Assembly: GCF_016093275.1 (NCBI RefSeq)
Contig: NZ_JAEDAK010000001.1
Span: forward strand, 62,001 to 126,000
Source of the DNA: Inhella proteolytica
GTDB lineage: Bacteria; Pseudomonadota; Gammaproteobacteria; Burkholderiales; Burkholderiaceae_C
Reading direction: 5' to 3'
DNA length: 64,000 nt
Of this stretch, positions 57,385 to 64,000 are shown piece after piece. The notes beneath the pieces were generated by a model that was not told the DNA's origin, made no database searches, and saw only the letters and a program-made list of their open reading frames with translations. How positions within the stretch are numbered: position 1 is the first letter of the stretch; each line of letters opens with the position of its first letter. Both the position numbers and the translations under genes were made by a program.

Positions 57385-57570
57385 ATGGTGAAAGAACTGA
57401 ACAGTAAAGATTTTCTGGGGATTGTTGGTGGCGACAACCCTGGCATGGGTTCTTATGATGGAAAAGGCGACAAGTCTGTCTATCTTGAGGGTTGGGATTG
57501 TGGATGGACTGATAACGGGAAAGTTCGATGCATTCTCGTGCCCGCTCCTGCGCCGCCGCAACCTCGCTAA
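57385..57570 (+). CDS. Double-glycine-leader peptide (bacteriocin-like precursor)
   Basis: 61-aa precursor. Leader MVKELNSKDFLGIVGG fits the C39-processed pattern (hydrophobic at -4, -7 and -12, acidic at -8, GG at -2/-1). Cleavage would release a 45-aa acidic-to-neutral, Gly-rich peptide starting DNPGMGSYD, with two Cys ten residues apart (WDCGW and VRCIL; one disulfide likely) and a Pro-rich tail VPAPAPPQPR. AGGAG precedes the start; ATG 57385 is only 2 nt from it, so GTG 57388 (15-residue leader) may be used, and ATG 57346 would give a 29-residue leader. No known bacteriocin is recognised. It sits between its likely exporter parts. Confidence 0.75.
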   Translation: MVKELNSKDFLGIVGGDNPGMGSYDGKGDKSVYLEGWDCGWTDNGKVRCILVPAPAPPQPR

Positions 57571-57667
57571 GTAGCGCAATGGCATCGCAAGGTATACAAG
57601 AAGTGAGCCGCAGTTGCAACTGAGCCATTCTTGAATTGCGGCATAGCGCTGCGAAATTCAGGCCTTG

Positions 57668-57700
57668 TTCGGGCGGGTCAATCATTCGGAGCCGCCCGAG
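57668..57700 (+). terminator. Hairpin downstream of the double-glycine peptide gene
   Basis: TTCGGGCGG and CCGCCCGAG pair over 8-9 bp with a 15-nt loop, followed by CTTTAATAATTT. A moderately convincing intrinsic terminator or mRNA-stabilising end that would make the small peptide message more abundant than downstream genes. Confidence 0.5.
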
Positions 57701-57778
57701 CTTTAATAATTTCTGGTTGATCGCTTGGGTTTTTATCGTGTGCTGGCGACGGGTCGGTTATTAACGGATTTCATATTT

Positions 57779-58540
57779 GTGCGAAAAATAAGCAACTTAC
57801 TTCGTCGGGTGACTTCTGGCGTATTGAGGTCGGCTGCTGTTGCTCTGATTTGTATGCTTGGAAGTAGGCCGCTCATTGCCGCCGAAGTTCTTCGTGAAGG
57901 AGAACGCCTGCGAATAATCGGAGAGATCACGCAGCGCCTCGTTGCAGAAATTGGTGCGAAGGACAGGCTTGAAGGAGTTCGCTCCATTGAGATCACGTCG
58001 CCGGGCGGCGAACTTCTTCCTGCAATTGTTCTGGCTCGCTGGATTCGGGAGGCGGGGATCAATGTAAAAGTGAGTGGGATATGCGCATCGGCTTGTGCAA
58101 ATTATATTTTCCCTGCTGGGCGTCAGAAGTTTATTGCGGCGGACGCGCTGCTGGTGTGGCATGGTGGTGCATTTCAAAGGAATTTCGTCGAATTTGTTGA
58201 TGAATTTGAGGCTGTGTCTGAGCGGATTGATGTTGGGGTGGGGCTTGAAGGGGATTCTGATTATTTGAAGCGCAGCCAGGAAAAATACATAAACATAAAG
58301 GTTCAGCAGGCGCAGGAGCGAAAATTTTACGAACTGATTGGAGTGGATAAGAGCTTGCCGATTGTTGGGAAGTTGGATGCTATGGGAAAAGTTTGGACGC
58401 TTTCAATTGATGCGATGTCCAGGCTGGGAATAAGGGGCGTTGTTGCGCCGGAGCAATATGCGTCGATTGAATATATTGAAAAATGGAAGTCGGGTTACTT
58501 TGGGCGGGCTGACGCCTTGCAAATTGATCTTATCGAATGA
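57779..58540 (+). CDS. ClpP/crotonase-fold periplasmic or membrane-anchored protease-like protein
   Basis: About 253 aa. An N-terminal signal or anchor (RKISNLLRRVTSGVLRSAAVALICMLG) leads to a ClpP-like domain: SIEITSPGGELLPAI (74-81), GICASACANYIFPAG with putative nucleophile Ser104, and LLVWHGG with His128, the same order as ClpP Ser-His. Such COG3904-type proteins are exported. The start is uncertain: GTG 57779 is taken; TTG 57725 and GTG 57740 are open in frame. Codon use is clearly more AT-rich than in flanking genes, suggesting transfer. It lies between the double-glycine peptide and the C39 exporter; a role in peptide maturation or immunity is inference. Confidence 0.72.
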   Translation: MRKISNLLRRVTSGVLRSAAVALICMLGSRPLIAAEVLREGERLRIIGEITQRLVAEIGAKDRLEGVRSIEITSPGGELLPAIVLARWIREAGINVKVSGICASACANYIFPAGRQKFIAADALLVWHGGAFQRNFVEFVDEFEAVSERIDVGVGLEGDSDYLKRSQEKYINIKVQQAQERKFYELIGVDKSLPIVGKLDAMGKVWTLSIDAMSRLGIRGVVAPEQYASIEYIEKWKSGYFGRADALQIDLIE

Positions 58541-58713
58541 GGTAAAAGTGAATTTTCGCTTGCTCTTTATCTGATGCGATTCAGGAGCTTTCCCGGTGCT
58601 TATGTGCATGGAATTCTTTGGTGAAATTTCGGAAGTTATTGTCGTATGAGAATTTCCTATTGAATTTGTTTTGAGGTTCCTGTAGATAATATTGCGAGGC
58701 CTGATGGCAATAA

Positions 58714-60861
58714 ATGAAGCCAATCCTTCAGTGTGAGTCTGCCGAATGCGGGCTCGCAGCGCTCTTGATGGTCGTCAGCGTGTACGGGCAGCATGTGGAC
58801 CTCTCCGACCTGCGCCGTCGCTTTCCCACCAGTCTGAAGGGCGCCAACCTGCGCCAACTGATCCAGCACGCCGCCGCCCTGGGCTTTTCCAGCCGCCCGC
58901 TGCGCCTTGATCTGGACGAACTGAAGCAACTCGCCACCCCTTGCATCCTCCACTGGGACCTGAACCACTTCGTGGTGCTCAAGAAGGTCACGCGCAGGGG
59001 CGCTGTCATCCTCGACCCGGCAGTCGGTGAGCGGAGTCTGACGACAACCGAGATTGGCCGCCACTTCACCGGAGTCGCCCTGGAGCTGATCCCGAACGCC
59101 GACTTCAAGCCTGAAGCGCCGGCACCGCGTGTCAGTTTGCAAGCGTTGACGGGCAAGGTGATGGGACTGAAGCGCTCGCTGCTGCAGATCTTTGCTGTCG
59201 CCGTGGTGCTGGAACTGTTCGCCATCGTCGCGCCCTTGATGAGCCAGTTGATCGTCGACGACGTGTTGGCCTCGGGCGACGGCGAGCTGCTGACCGTCAT
59301 CGTGCTGGGCTTTGGCCTGCTCTTGCTCATCCAAACCTTGTTGGCCCTCGCCCGCTCCTGGATGGTGATGGTGCTGGGCCAGACGCTTAGCCTGCAATGG
59401 TTGGGCAATGTGTTCGCCCACCTGATCAAACTGCCGACCAGCTTTTTCGAGAAGCGCCATCTGGGCGATATCACCTCGCGCTTCGGCGCCGTCAACGCCA
59501 TCCAGAGAACCCTGACCACCGCCGTGGTCGAGGCTGTGCTCGACGGCCTGATGGCCGTGGCCGCGCTGCTGATGATGACGATCTATGCGCCGTCGCTGTG
59601 CGCCATCGTGCTCGGCGCCGTCGCTGCCTACGCGGTCTTGCGCTGGGCCATGTACCGCCCCTTTCGCGACGCCGCCGCCGAGCGCCTGGTGATCGCCGCG
59701 CGCGAGAGCACGCATTTCCTCGAAACCCTGCGCGCCATCACGCCGCTGAAGCTGTTCGGCCGCGAGCAGGAGCGCCGTGCGCGCTGGCAGAACTTGATCG
59801 TGGACGTGCAGAACCGCGATGTGCGCACGGCCAGGATGGGTATCGCCTTTTCCACCGCCAACACCTTCATCTTCGGCCTGGAAAACCTGCTGGTGTTCTG
59901 GGTCGGCGGCAAGCTGATCCTGGCCGGGCAGATGGCGGGGGCGCCGAGCTTCACGATCGGCATGCTGTTCGCCTTCATCGCCTACAAGGGCCAGTTCACC
60001 GGCCGGGTGTCCAAGCTGATCGACTACGCGGTCGAGCTGAAGATGCTGGGCCTGCACTCCGAGCGCCTGGCCGACATCGTGCTGGAGCCGCCCGAGAAGG
60101 ACGACGCATCCGAGCACGATCTCGCGCATCTGCGGCCCAGCATCGAACTGAAGAGCATCAGCTTCCGATACGCCGAGGGCGAGCCCTGGGTGTTGAAGGA
60201 CGCGAATTTCAAGGTCGAGGCGGGCGAATCGGTCGCCGTTACCGGCCCCAGTGGTGCGGGCAAAACCACTTTGCTGAAGATCGCCCTGGGACTGCTGCAG
60301 CCCACCGAGGGCGAGGTGCTGTACGGCGGCCAGCGCATCCAGCAGCTGGGCCTGCAGAACGTGCGCCGGCAGATCGGCACCGTGATGCAGGAGGACGTGC
60401 TGCTGACCGGCAGCTTGGCCGACAACATCGCCTTCTTCGATGTGGCGCCCAACCTGGAGCGCGTGCAGGCCTGCGCGCAACTGGCGCAGCTGCATGAGGA
60501 CATCAGCAAGATGCCGATGGGCTACCAGACCCTGGTGGGCGACCTGGGCCAAGGGCTGAGCGGGGGGCAGAAGCAGCGCCTTCTGCTGGCACGGGCGCTC
60601 TACAAGCAGCCCAAGGTGCTGGCGCTGGACGAGGCCACCAGCCATCTGGACCTGGGCAACGAGCGCGCCGTGACGGCCACGCTCGCGCAGATGAACCTGA
60701 CGCGCTTGATCATTGCCCACCGGCCCGAGACGATTGCCGGCGCGCAGAGGGTGGTGCAGGTCAGGGAAGGCCAGGTGATGGAACTGGCGCGCGCGCTCAG
60801 CCCCCTGGCTCCTGACACGGCAGGGGTGGCGCCCGTTCCGCCCCTGCAACCCGCGGCTTGA
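58714..60861 (+). CDS. C39-peptidase ABC exporter (bacteriocin-type transporter)
   Basis: 715-aa exporter that cleaves double-glycine leaders and pumps the product. C39 peptidase with Gln6, Cys12 (ECGLAALL), His85 (LNHFVVL) and Asp101 (ILDPA), all catalytic residues present. About six membrane segments (160-430) are followed by the nucleotide-binding domain: Walker A GPSGAGKTT near 512, signature LSGGQKQRLLLARAL near 615, Walker B VLALDEATSHLD. It pairs with the HlyD protein at 56017 and the leader peptide at 57385. The GC-rich codon use returns here. A decayed copy of part of its ATPase lies 1.3 kb downstream. Confidence 0.95.
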   Translation: MKPILQCESAECGLAALLMVVSVYGQHVDLSDLRRRFPTSLKGANLRQLIQHAAALGFSSRPLRLDLDELKQLATPCILHWDLNHFVVLKKVTRRGAVILDPAVGERSLTTTEIGRHFTGVALELIPNADFKPEAPAPRVSLQALTGKVMGLKRSLLQIFAVAVVLELFAIVAPLMSQLIVDDVLASGDGELLTVIVLGFGLLLLIQTLLALARSWMVMVLGQTLSLQWLGNVFAHLIKLPTSFFEKRHLGDITSRFGAVNAIQRTLTTAVVEAVLDGLMAVAALLMMTIYAPSLCAIVLGAVAAYAVLRWAMYRPFRDAAAERLVIAARESTHFLETLRAITPLKLFGREQERRARWQNLIVDVQNRDVRTARMGIAFSTANTFIFGLENLLVFWVGGKLILAGQMAGAPSFTIGMLFAFIAYKGQFTGRVSKLIDYAVELKMLGLHSERLADIVLEPPEKDDASEHDLAHLRPSIELKSISFRYAEGEPWVLKDANFKVEAGESVAVTGPSGAGKTTLLKIALGLLQPTEGEVLYGGQRIQQLGLQNVRRQIGTVMQEDVLLTGSLADNIAFFDVAPNLERVQACAQLAQLHEDISKMPMGYQTLVGDLGQGLSGGQKQRLLLARALYKQPKVLALDEATSHLDLGNERAVTATLAQMNLTRLIIAHRPETIAGAQRVVQVREGQVMELARALSPLAPDTAGVAPVPPLQPAA

Positions 60862-60892
60862 GCAGCCGGCGCGTCGTTCGAGCGTTCGAGGC

Positions 60893-61738
60893 TCAGCGCC
60901 TGCTGCGCGACGGCCGTTGGTGGCGCCGAAAGCCGTCGCGCGTGCGCGGAGGCTCCGCAGGCGATGCGGGCGCCACGGTCCATGGGGTCCAGCCCGACAG
61001 GCGATGGGGCACTGGCTCGGCCTGGGTTGCGGCCTGCGTTGCCGCGCGGTGCTCGGCCACCAGCTCGGCGGCACTGCGCTCGCGCGGCCCCAGGCCCAGC
61101 GCGTAGCGCAGACTCCAGCTCGGAGCGCCGCTGTCGGCGTCGTGCCAGCCGCCTTCGCGCGCCACCAGGCGGCCGGACTCCAGGGCTGCCAGCAGGCGTT
61201 CGAAGTAGTCCTCCAGACCGCTGCAAAACAGCCTGGGCTCATCCTGCGGGTCCTGGTAGAGCAACTGGCCCATCTGGCCGGTCCGGCCGGGCATCAGGTC
61301 CACCTCGATCGTGCAGCCGCAGATGTTGGCCGCGATGGGCAGGCGCTCGGCTTCGAAGCTGGCTGCCACCACGGGGCGCGGCGGGTGCCGGTCCTCCAGG
61401 CTCAGTTCGCTCAGACAGCCCTTGGCCCGCAGGCCGGCCTCCACCTCGCGCAGCAGCTGCCACTGGCTGACCAGCGCCTCCAGCGGCAGCCAATCCGCTT
61501 GGCCGGGGAATAGCGGTGGAATGGGAGCCTGCAAATCGAAGTGCCGCTGCTGGGGCGTGCAGACGCCGTCGAAGTGCCGGTAAGCCTCCCGCACCGCGGC
61601 AGGGAAGCAGAGGCCGATGGCGCGCTCGGCTTCGGCGATGGCGGCCTCGCTGGCCCCAGGCCGCAAGGTGCCTTGTGCCGCGCCGGGGAACTGCGCCGCC
61701 AGGACCTGGCCGAAGCGCTTGTAGAGTGGGCTGACCAT
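60893..61738 (-). CDS. SMI1/KNR4 (SUKH) family protein
   Basis: 281 aa. The N-terminal half has the SUKH pattern: LRPGASEAAIAEAERAIGLCFPAAVREAYRHFDGV, then ADWLPLEALVSQWQLL and IAANICGCTIEVDLMPG, with the C-terminal helix DYFERLLAALESGRL. SUKH proteins are frequent immunity proteins to secreted toxins but also have other roles. The C-terminal 50 residues are Ala/Pro/Arg-rich and probably disordered. It is convergent with the C39 exporter (stops 31 bp apart), so an immunity role for the exported peptide is possible but unproven. Confidence 0.8.
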   Translation of the reverse strand: MVSPLYKRFGQVLAAQFPGAAQGTLRPGASEAAIAEAERAIGLCFPAAVREAYRHFDGVCTPQQRHFDLQAPIPPLFPGQADWLPLEALVSQWQLLREVEAGLRAKGCLSELSLEDRHPPRPVVAASFEAERLPIAANICGCTIEVDLMPGRTGQMGQLLYQDPQDEPRLFCSGLEDYFERLLAALESGRLVAREGGWHDADSGAPSWSLRYALGLGPRERSAAELVAEHRAATQAATQAEPVPHRLSGWTPWTVAPASPAEPPRTRDGFRRHQRPSRSRR

Positions 61739-61851
61739 GGGCTCTCCCTGAACCGCTTATTGGAGCGCGGCACTGTAGGCAGCCGAGGACCGGCAAGGCT
61801 GCAAGGCTTTGCTCGCTTGGGTGAGCAGCTGTTTCGGCCCAGTAATTGCCG

Positions 61852-61978
61852 CTTCACGAGGGCATCAGCAAGCAGCCGGTGGGCTACCAAACTCTGGTGG
61901 GCGACCTAGGCCATGGGCTGAGCGGGGGCCAGAAACAGCGCCTGCTGCCGGCGCGGGCAAGCCCAAGGTGTGGTGAAG
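61852..61978 (+). pseudogene. Remnant of a second C39-type exporter ATPase domain
   Basis: This stretch aligns with about 130 bases of the intact exporter (60489-60620): it encodes HEGISKQPVGYQTLVGD then LGHGLSGGQKQRLLPARA, versus HEDISKMPMGYQTLVGD and LGQGLSGGQKQRLLLARA, followed by a short gap and a frame loss before AGCCCAAGGTG. No other part of the gene is present. It is either a duplication that decayed or recombination debris. Dense synonymous changes suggest divergence before decay. Confidence 0.8.
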
Positions 61979-62014
61979 TTGGCTCGGGCCACGGCGGCTT
62001 CCTGCGCCGCCAGG

Positions 62015-62224
62015 ATGCCGCCCCTGATTGCTCTGGAGCCCACCGTATGGAGCGCACTTCCAAGGCTGATTCGTATCCTGGCGTTGGGCGCTTGTGCCAG
62101 CCCGCCTTCCGATGCTGACCGTGTCGCGGTGATGGCGGAGCGCGCCGCGGCCGCCTGCGGTCAGGTCCAGGTGGTTGAGGTACCGGTGGATGGCTTTCGC
62201 TGCCATGCGACTCGTGCGCGCTGA
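62015..62224 (+). CDS. Doubtful small lipoprotein-like reading frame
   Basis: Frame with RLIRILALGACASPPSDADR, a lipobox-like LALGAC after a short hydrophobic stretch, then an acidic/helical stretch and the end DGFRCHATRAR. The start is unclear (ATG 62015 leaves an atypically long N-region) and there is no good Shine-Dalgarno. It lies directly after the exporter remnant and may be part of the same decayed segment. Confidence 0.3.
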   Translation: MPPLIALEPTVWSALPRLIRILALGACASPPSDADRVAVMAERAAAACGQVQVVEVPVDGFRCHATRAR

Positions 62225-62243
62225 CCCGTCACGGGGTGTCGCG

Positions 62244-62255
62244 CCCCCCCCCCCC
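62244..62255. repeat. C12 homopolymer tract
   Basis: Twelve consecutive C residues, 83-94 bp upstream of the ATP-grasp ATG at 62338, flanked by CGGGG/GGGGC that could pair into a hairpin. It is the only homopolymer of this length in the window. Such tracts can slip during replication. Confidence 0.9.
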
Positions 62256-62337
62256 GAATCGGGGCCCACCAGTCAAATGAGGCGAAATTTGTAAGCAGCG
62301 GTGACACTTGTGGGCGCTGGCAACACAAGGGGGGCTT

Positions 62338-63444
62338 ATGAATCCGCTGTCAGCCATGCGGCAAGTCCGGGCACAGGGTGGCAAGCCCTTGGTGCGTCAG
62401 TTGCGCGAACTCTTGGCCTGCCGCCTGCGCGCCAGTCCCATCGGTGTGTCGGAGTACTTTGCCTACGGACTCTGGTCGCCCGAACTTGGTCCGGATGAGT
62501 TGCGGCAGTTCATCGGCTGGCGCCAAAGCGTGCTGCTGGACCAGACGTTGAATGACTCACGTTCGCGTGTGCTGGCCAATGACAAGCTCGTCAATTACCT
62601 GATCCTGCAGCACCTGGGCCTACCCATGCCGCAGCCCCTGGCCACCTTCACTGCCGAGGGGCGCCGGATCGGCAATGAGACCGTGCTGCGCAGCCTGGAC
62701 GACGTGAGACGCTGGCTGGACGGTGATGTCTATCCCTTCTACGTGAAGCCCATTTCCGCCGGCTACGGGCGGGGCGTGACGGGCGTGGCGGGCCGCGATG
62801 GGCCTTCCTTGCGACTGCTGGATGACCGAACGCTCGCCCTGGAGGAGTTCCTGAAGGCGTTCGAATTTCCGCCTTACGGGGGCATGCTGTTCCAGCGTCC
62901 GGTCCAGGCGCATCCGTCCATCGTGGCGCTGACCGGCTCGAAGGCGGTGTGCAGCGTGCGCTGTATCTGCCTGGTGACGCCTTCGGGGCCGCAGGTGCAT
63001 ACGGCGTTCTGGAAAATCGCCACCGGCAAGAACATGCTCGACAACTTTTCGCATGGCGACCTGGGCAACTGCCTGGGCGCGGTGGATGTGCGCAGTGGGC
63101 GCATCGAACGCGCCATAGCGCGGCTCGGGCCGGGCGGCCGAGTGGACCGTCATCCGGACACCGGCCAGCCCTTGGTGGGTTTTCAGCTGCCCGACTGGAC
63201 TGCTGCGCTGGACTTGGTGCATCGCGCCAGTGCCCATTTCCCGGGTCTGCGCTTGCAGAACTGGGACGTGGCGCTGTGCCCCGAGGGGCCGGTGCTGATC
63301 GAGCTCAACACCGAATCCGAGCTGGCCGTCCCGCAGGCCATTTCGGGCCGGGGCCTGATGGATGCGCGCCTGCGCGGCATGCTGGCCGAACTGGAGCAGG
63401 CTCAGGCGCGGCGGCGGGCCGCGGTGGCCGCGGGGCCGCGCTGA
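62338..63444 (+). CDS. ATP-grasp protein (sugar-transfer-associated type)
   Basis: 368 aa. ATP-grasp layout: substrate/N-domain (SPIGVSEYFAYGLWSPEL), LANDKLVNYLILQHLGLPMPQPLATF, then FYVKPISAGYGRGVTGV (ATP-binding Lys and glycine-rich loop), EEFLKAFEF and QNWDVALCPEGPVLIELNTESEL with the metal-binding Glu/Asn pair. It resembles the ATPgrasp_ST group found near capsule and exopolysaccharide genes; RiPP-modifying ATP-grasp ligases are an alternative given the nearby peptide island. AAGGGGGG precedes ATG 62338. The reaction is unknown. Confidence 0.8.
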   Translation: MNPLSAMRQVRAQGGKPLVRQLRELLACRLRASPIGVSEYFAYGLWSPELGPDELRQFIGWRQSVLLDQTLNDSRSRVLANDKLVNYLILQHLGLPMPQPLATFTAEGRRIGNETVLRSLDDVRRWLDGDVYPFYVKPISAGYGRGVTGVAGRDGPSLRLLDDRTLALEEFLKAFEFPPYGGMLFQRPVQAHPSIVALTGSKAVCSVRCICLVTPSGPQVHTAFWKIATGKNMLDNFSHGDLGNCLGAVDVRSGRIERAIARLGPGGRVDRHPDTGQPLVGFQLPDWTAALDLVHRASAHFPGLRLQNWDVALCPEGPVLIELNTESELAVPQAISGRGLMDARLRGMLAELEQAQARRRAAVAAGPR

Positions 63445-63497
63445 CGAGCATGGCGGTGTGCGCTAGGCAGCGCGTCGGCGCGTACTGGGGCGTGGCC

Positions 63498-63670
63498 TCA
63501 GCTGGAAAAGCCCTCGAAGCGCAGCAGTTCGGCCGTCAGGCGTGGCCGCTGAAGAAGTGCAGATGCGCGCCAGCACTGCTGCTGGCCAGCGCCAGTTGCG
63601 TCCCGGGCGCGGCGGGCGTCAGCGCCGAGGCGAAGAGCGGGTGATCGCTCTGCGCCAGGGCGGTCGGCAT
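63498..63670 (-). pseudogene. Small frame-broken reading frame downstream of mltB
   Basis: An ATG at 63670 follows the mltB stop by 1 nt and encodes 44 residues (LHFFSGHA at the end) before a TGA at 63536. Reading one base back continues as LTAELLRFEGFSS to a stop at 63498. Together this looks like a roughly 57-residue product split by a frameshift, or a sequencing error. No family recognised. Confidence 0.3.
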
Positions 63671-63671
63671 C

Positions 63672-64000
63672 TCAGGGCGTCTGACCGGCCTTGCGCAGCT
63701 GCCCCAGGCGCTCGCCCAGGGTGATGACCGCCAGGGCGTAATAGGCCGAGCGGTTGTAGCGCGTCAGCACATAGAAGTTGCGGCTGCCCAGCACAAAGGT
63801 GGGGGGCGCCACGCCGCCGTTCTCCAGTTGCACCAGGGCCCAGGGGCCAGGGTGGGGCAAGGCTTGAGTCAGGCCGGCGGCTTCCAGCGTGGCGGCGCCC
63901 CAGGTCGGGTCGATGTCCGGTGCCAGCAGGCGCGCGCGCTCGGTGGCGTCGGCCGGGGGGTCGGTGTAGACATGCGTGGCCTGTCCGGCCTGCCAGCCGT
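63672..64000 (-). CDS. mltB: Lytic murein transglycosylase (MltB type), C-terminal part
   Basis: The last 109 codons of a protein that runs past the window end. The segment SRNFYVLTRYNRSAYYALAVITLGERL is the conserved C-terminal part of the MltB lytic transglycosylase domain (RYNxSxxYALAV), preceded by GGVAPPTFVLGSRNF. The enzyme cleaves the MurNAc-GlcNAc bond of peptidoglycan in the periplasm. Catalytic Glu and signal peptide lie outside the window. Confidence 0.85.
   Translation of the reverse strand, partial: GWQAGQATHVYTDPPADATERARLLAPDIDPTWGAATLEAAGLTQALPHPGPWALVQLENGGVAPPTFVLGSRNFYVLTRYNRSAYYALAVITLGERLGQLRKAGQTP

Noticed and set aside
58573-58670. Short frames in the AT-rich gap before the C39 exporter as second leader peptides (for example one starting MCMEFFGE)
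   Set aside because: They are only 15-16 codons long and none has a GG or GA cleavage motif.

Overview
The window is a 64 kb piece of a high-GC, gene-dense chromosome. It looks like a beta-proteobacterium of the order Burkholderiales, probably the Rubrivivax/Leptothrix/Roseateles side of that order. This is an inference from gene content: the ribF-ileS-lspA order, a PEP-CTERM/PrsT surface-protein system, secreted cyanophycinases, TonB receptors and codon use. I see no rRNA, tRNA, insertion sequence or CRISPR array.

Layout. 1-8978: an alpha-glucan block. A sugar ABC-transporter ATPase (cut by the window edge) is divergent from glgP-glgB-glgX-malQ, and two copies of the same inverted repeat lie between them. 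9029-15871: a cation/proton antiporter, a soluble histidine kinase, and the housekeeping ribF-ileS-lspA set. 15919-19718: a PEP-CTERM surface protein with a sigma-54-type promoter, next to prsT. 19781-25374: an aspartic protease, yajQ, murB, a secreted M35 metallopeptidase with a small paralogue of its N-terminal domain, and ETF-ubiquinone oxidoreductase. 25540-28051: SDR, YceH-like protein and a PLP enzyme in one run. 28062-34352: a tandemly duplicated pair (periplasmic binding protein plus secreted cyanophycinase), then an M14-type zinc hydrolase and a polar-amino-acid transporter ATPase, apparently a cyanophycin-scavenging locus. 34356-39102: redox and stress genes, including a questin-oxidase-like gene divergent from soxR, dsbB, RidA, a quinone oxidoreductase and an HxlR regulator. 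39099-46112: comEC, an S9 peptidase, a LuxR-type regulator and a kinase-fold protein. 46125-52938 (minus strand): a four-gene overlapping operon of a periplasmic binding protein, a histidine kinase and two TonB-dependent receptors, with a perfect FNR/ANR box upstream, shared with a divergent MBL-fold nuclease gene. 56017-62337: a more AT-rich peptide-export island with an HlyD adaptor, a double-glycine-leader peptide, a ClpP-like periplasmic protein and a C39-peptidase ABC exporter, followed by a SUKH protein, a decayed second exporter copy and a C12 tract. 62338-64000: an ATP-grasp protein and the end of a lytic transglycosylase gene.

The best candidates for undescribed biology are (i) the double-glycine peptide/C39 exporter/ClpP-like protein island, (ii) the duplicated cyanophycin-scavenging locus, (iii) the binding-protein/histidine-kinase/twin-TonB-receptor operon without a response regulator, and (iv) the M35 peptidase with its stand-alone N-domain paralogue. 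Several regulatory elements can be read directly: the TGTAGT(N3)ACTACA repeats, a -24/-12 promoter, a SoxR-type promoter with a 19-bp spacer, and the FNR box. Start codons were chosen from overlaps, Shine-Dalgarno sequences and family lengths; doubtful ones are flagged.
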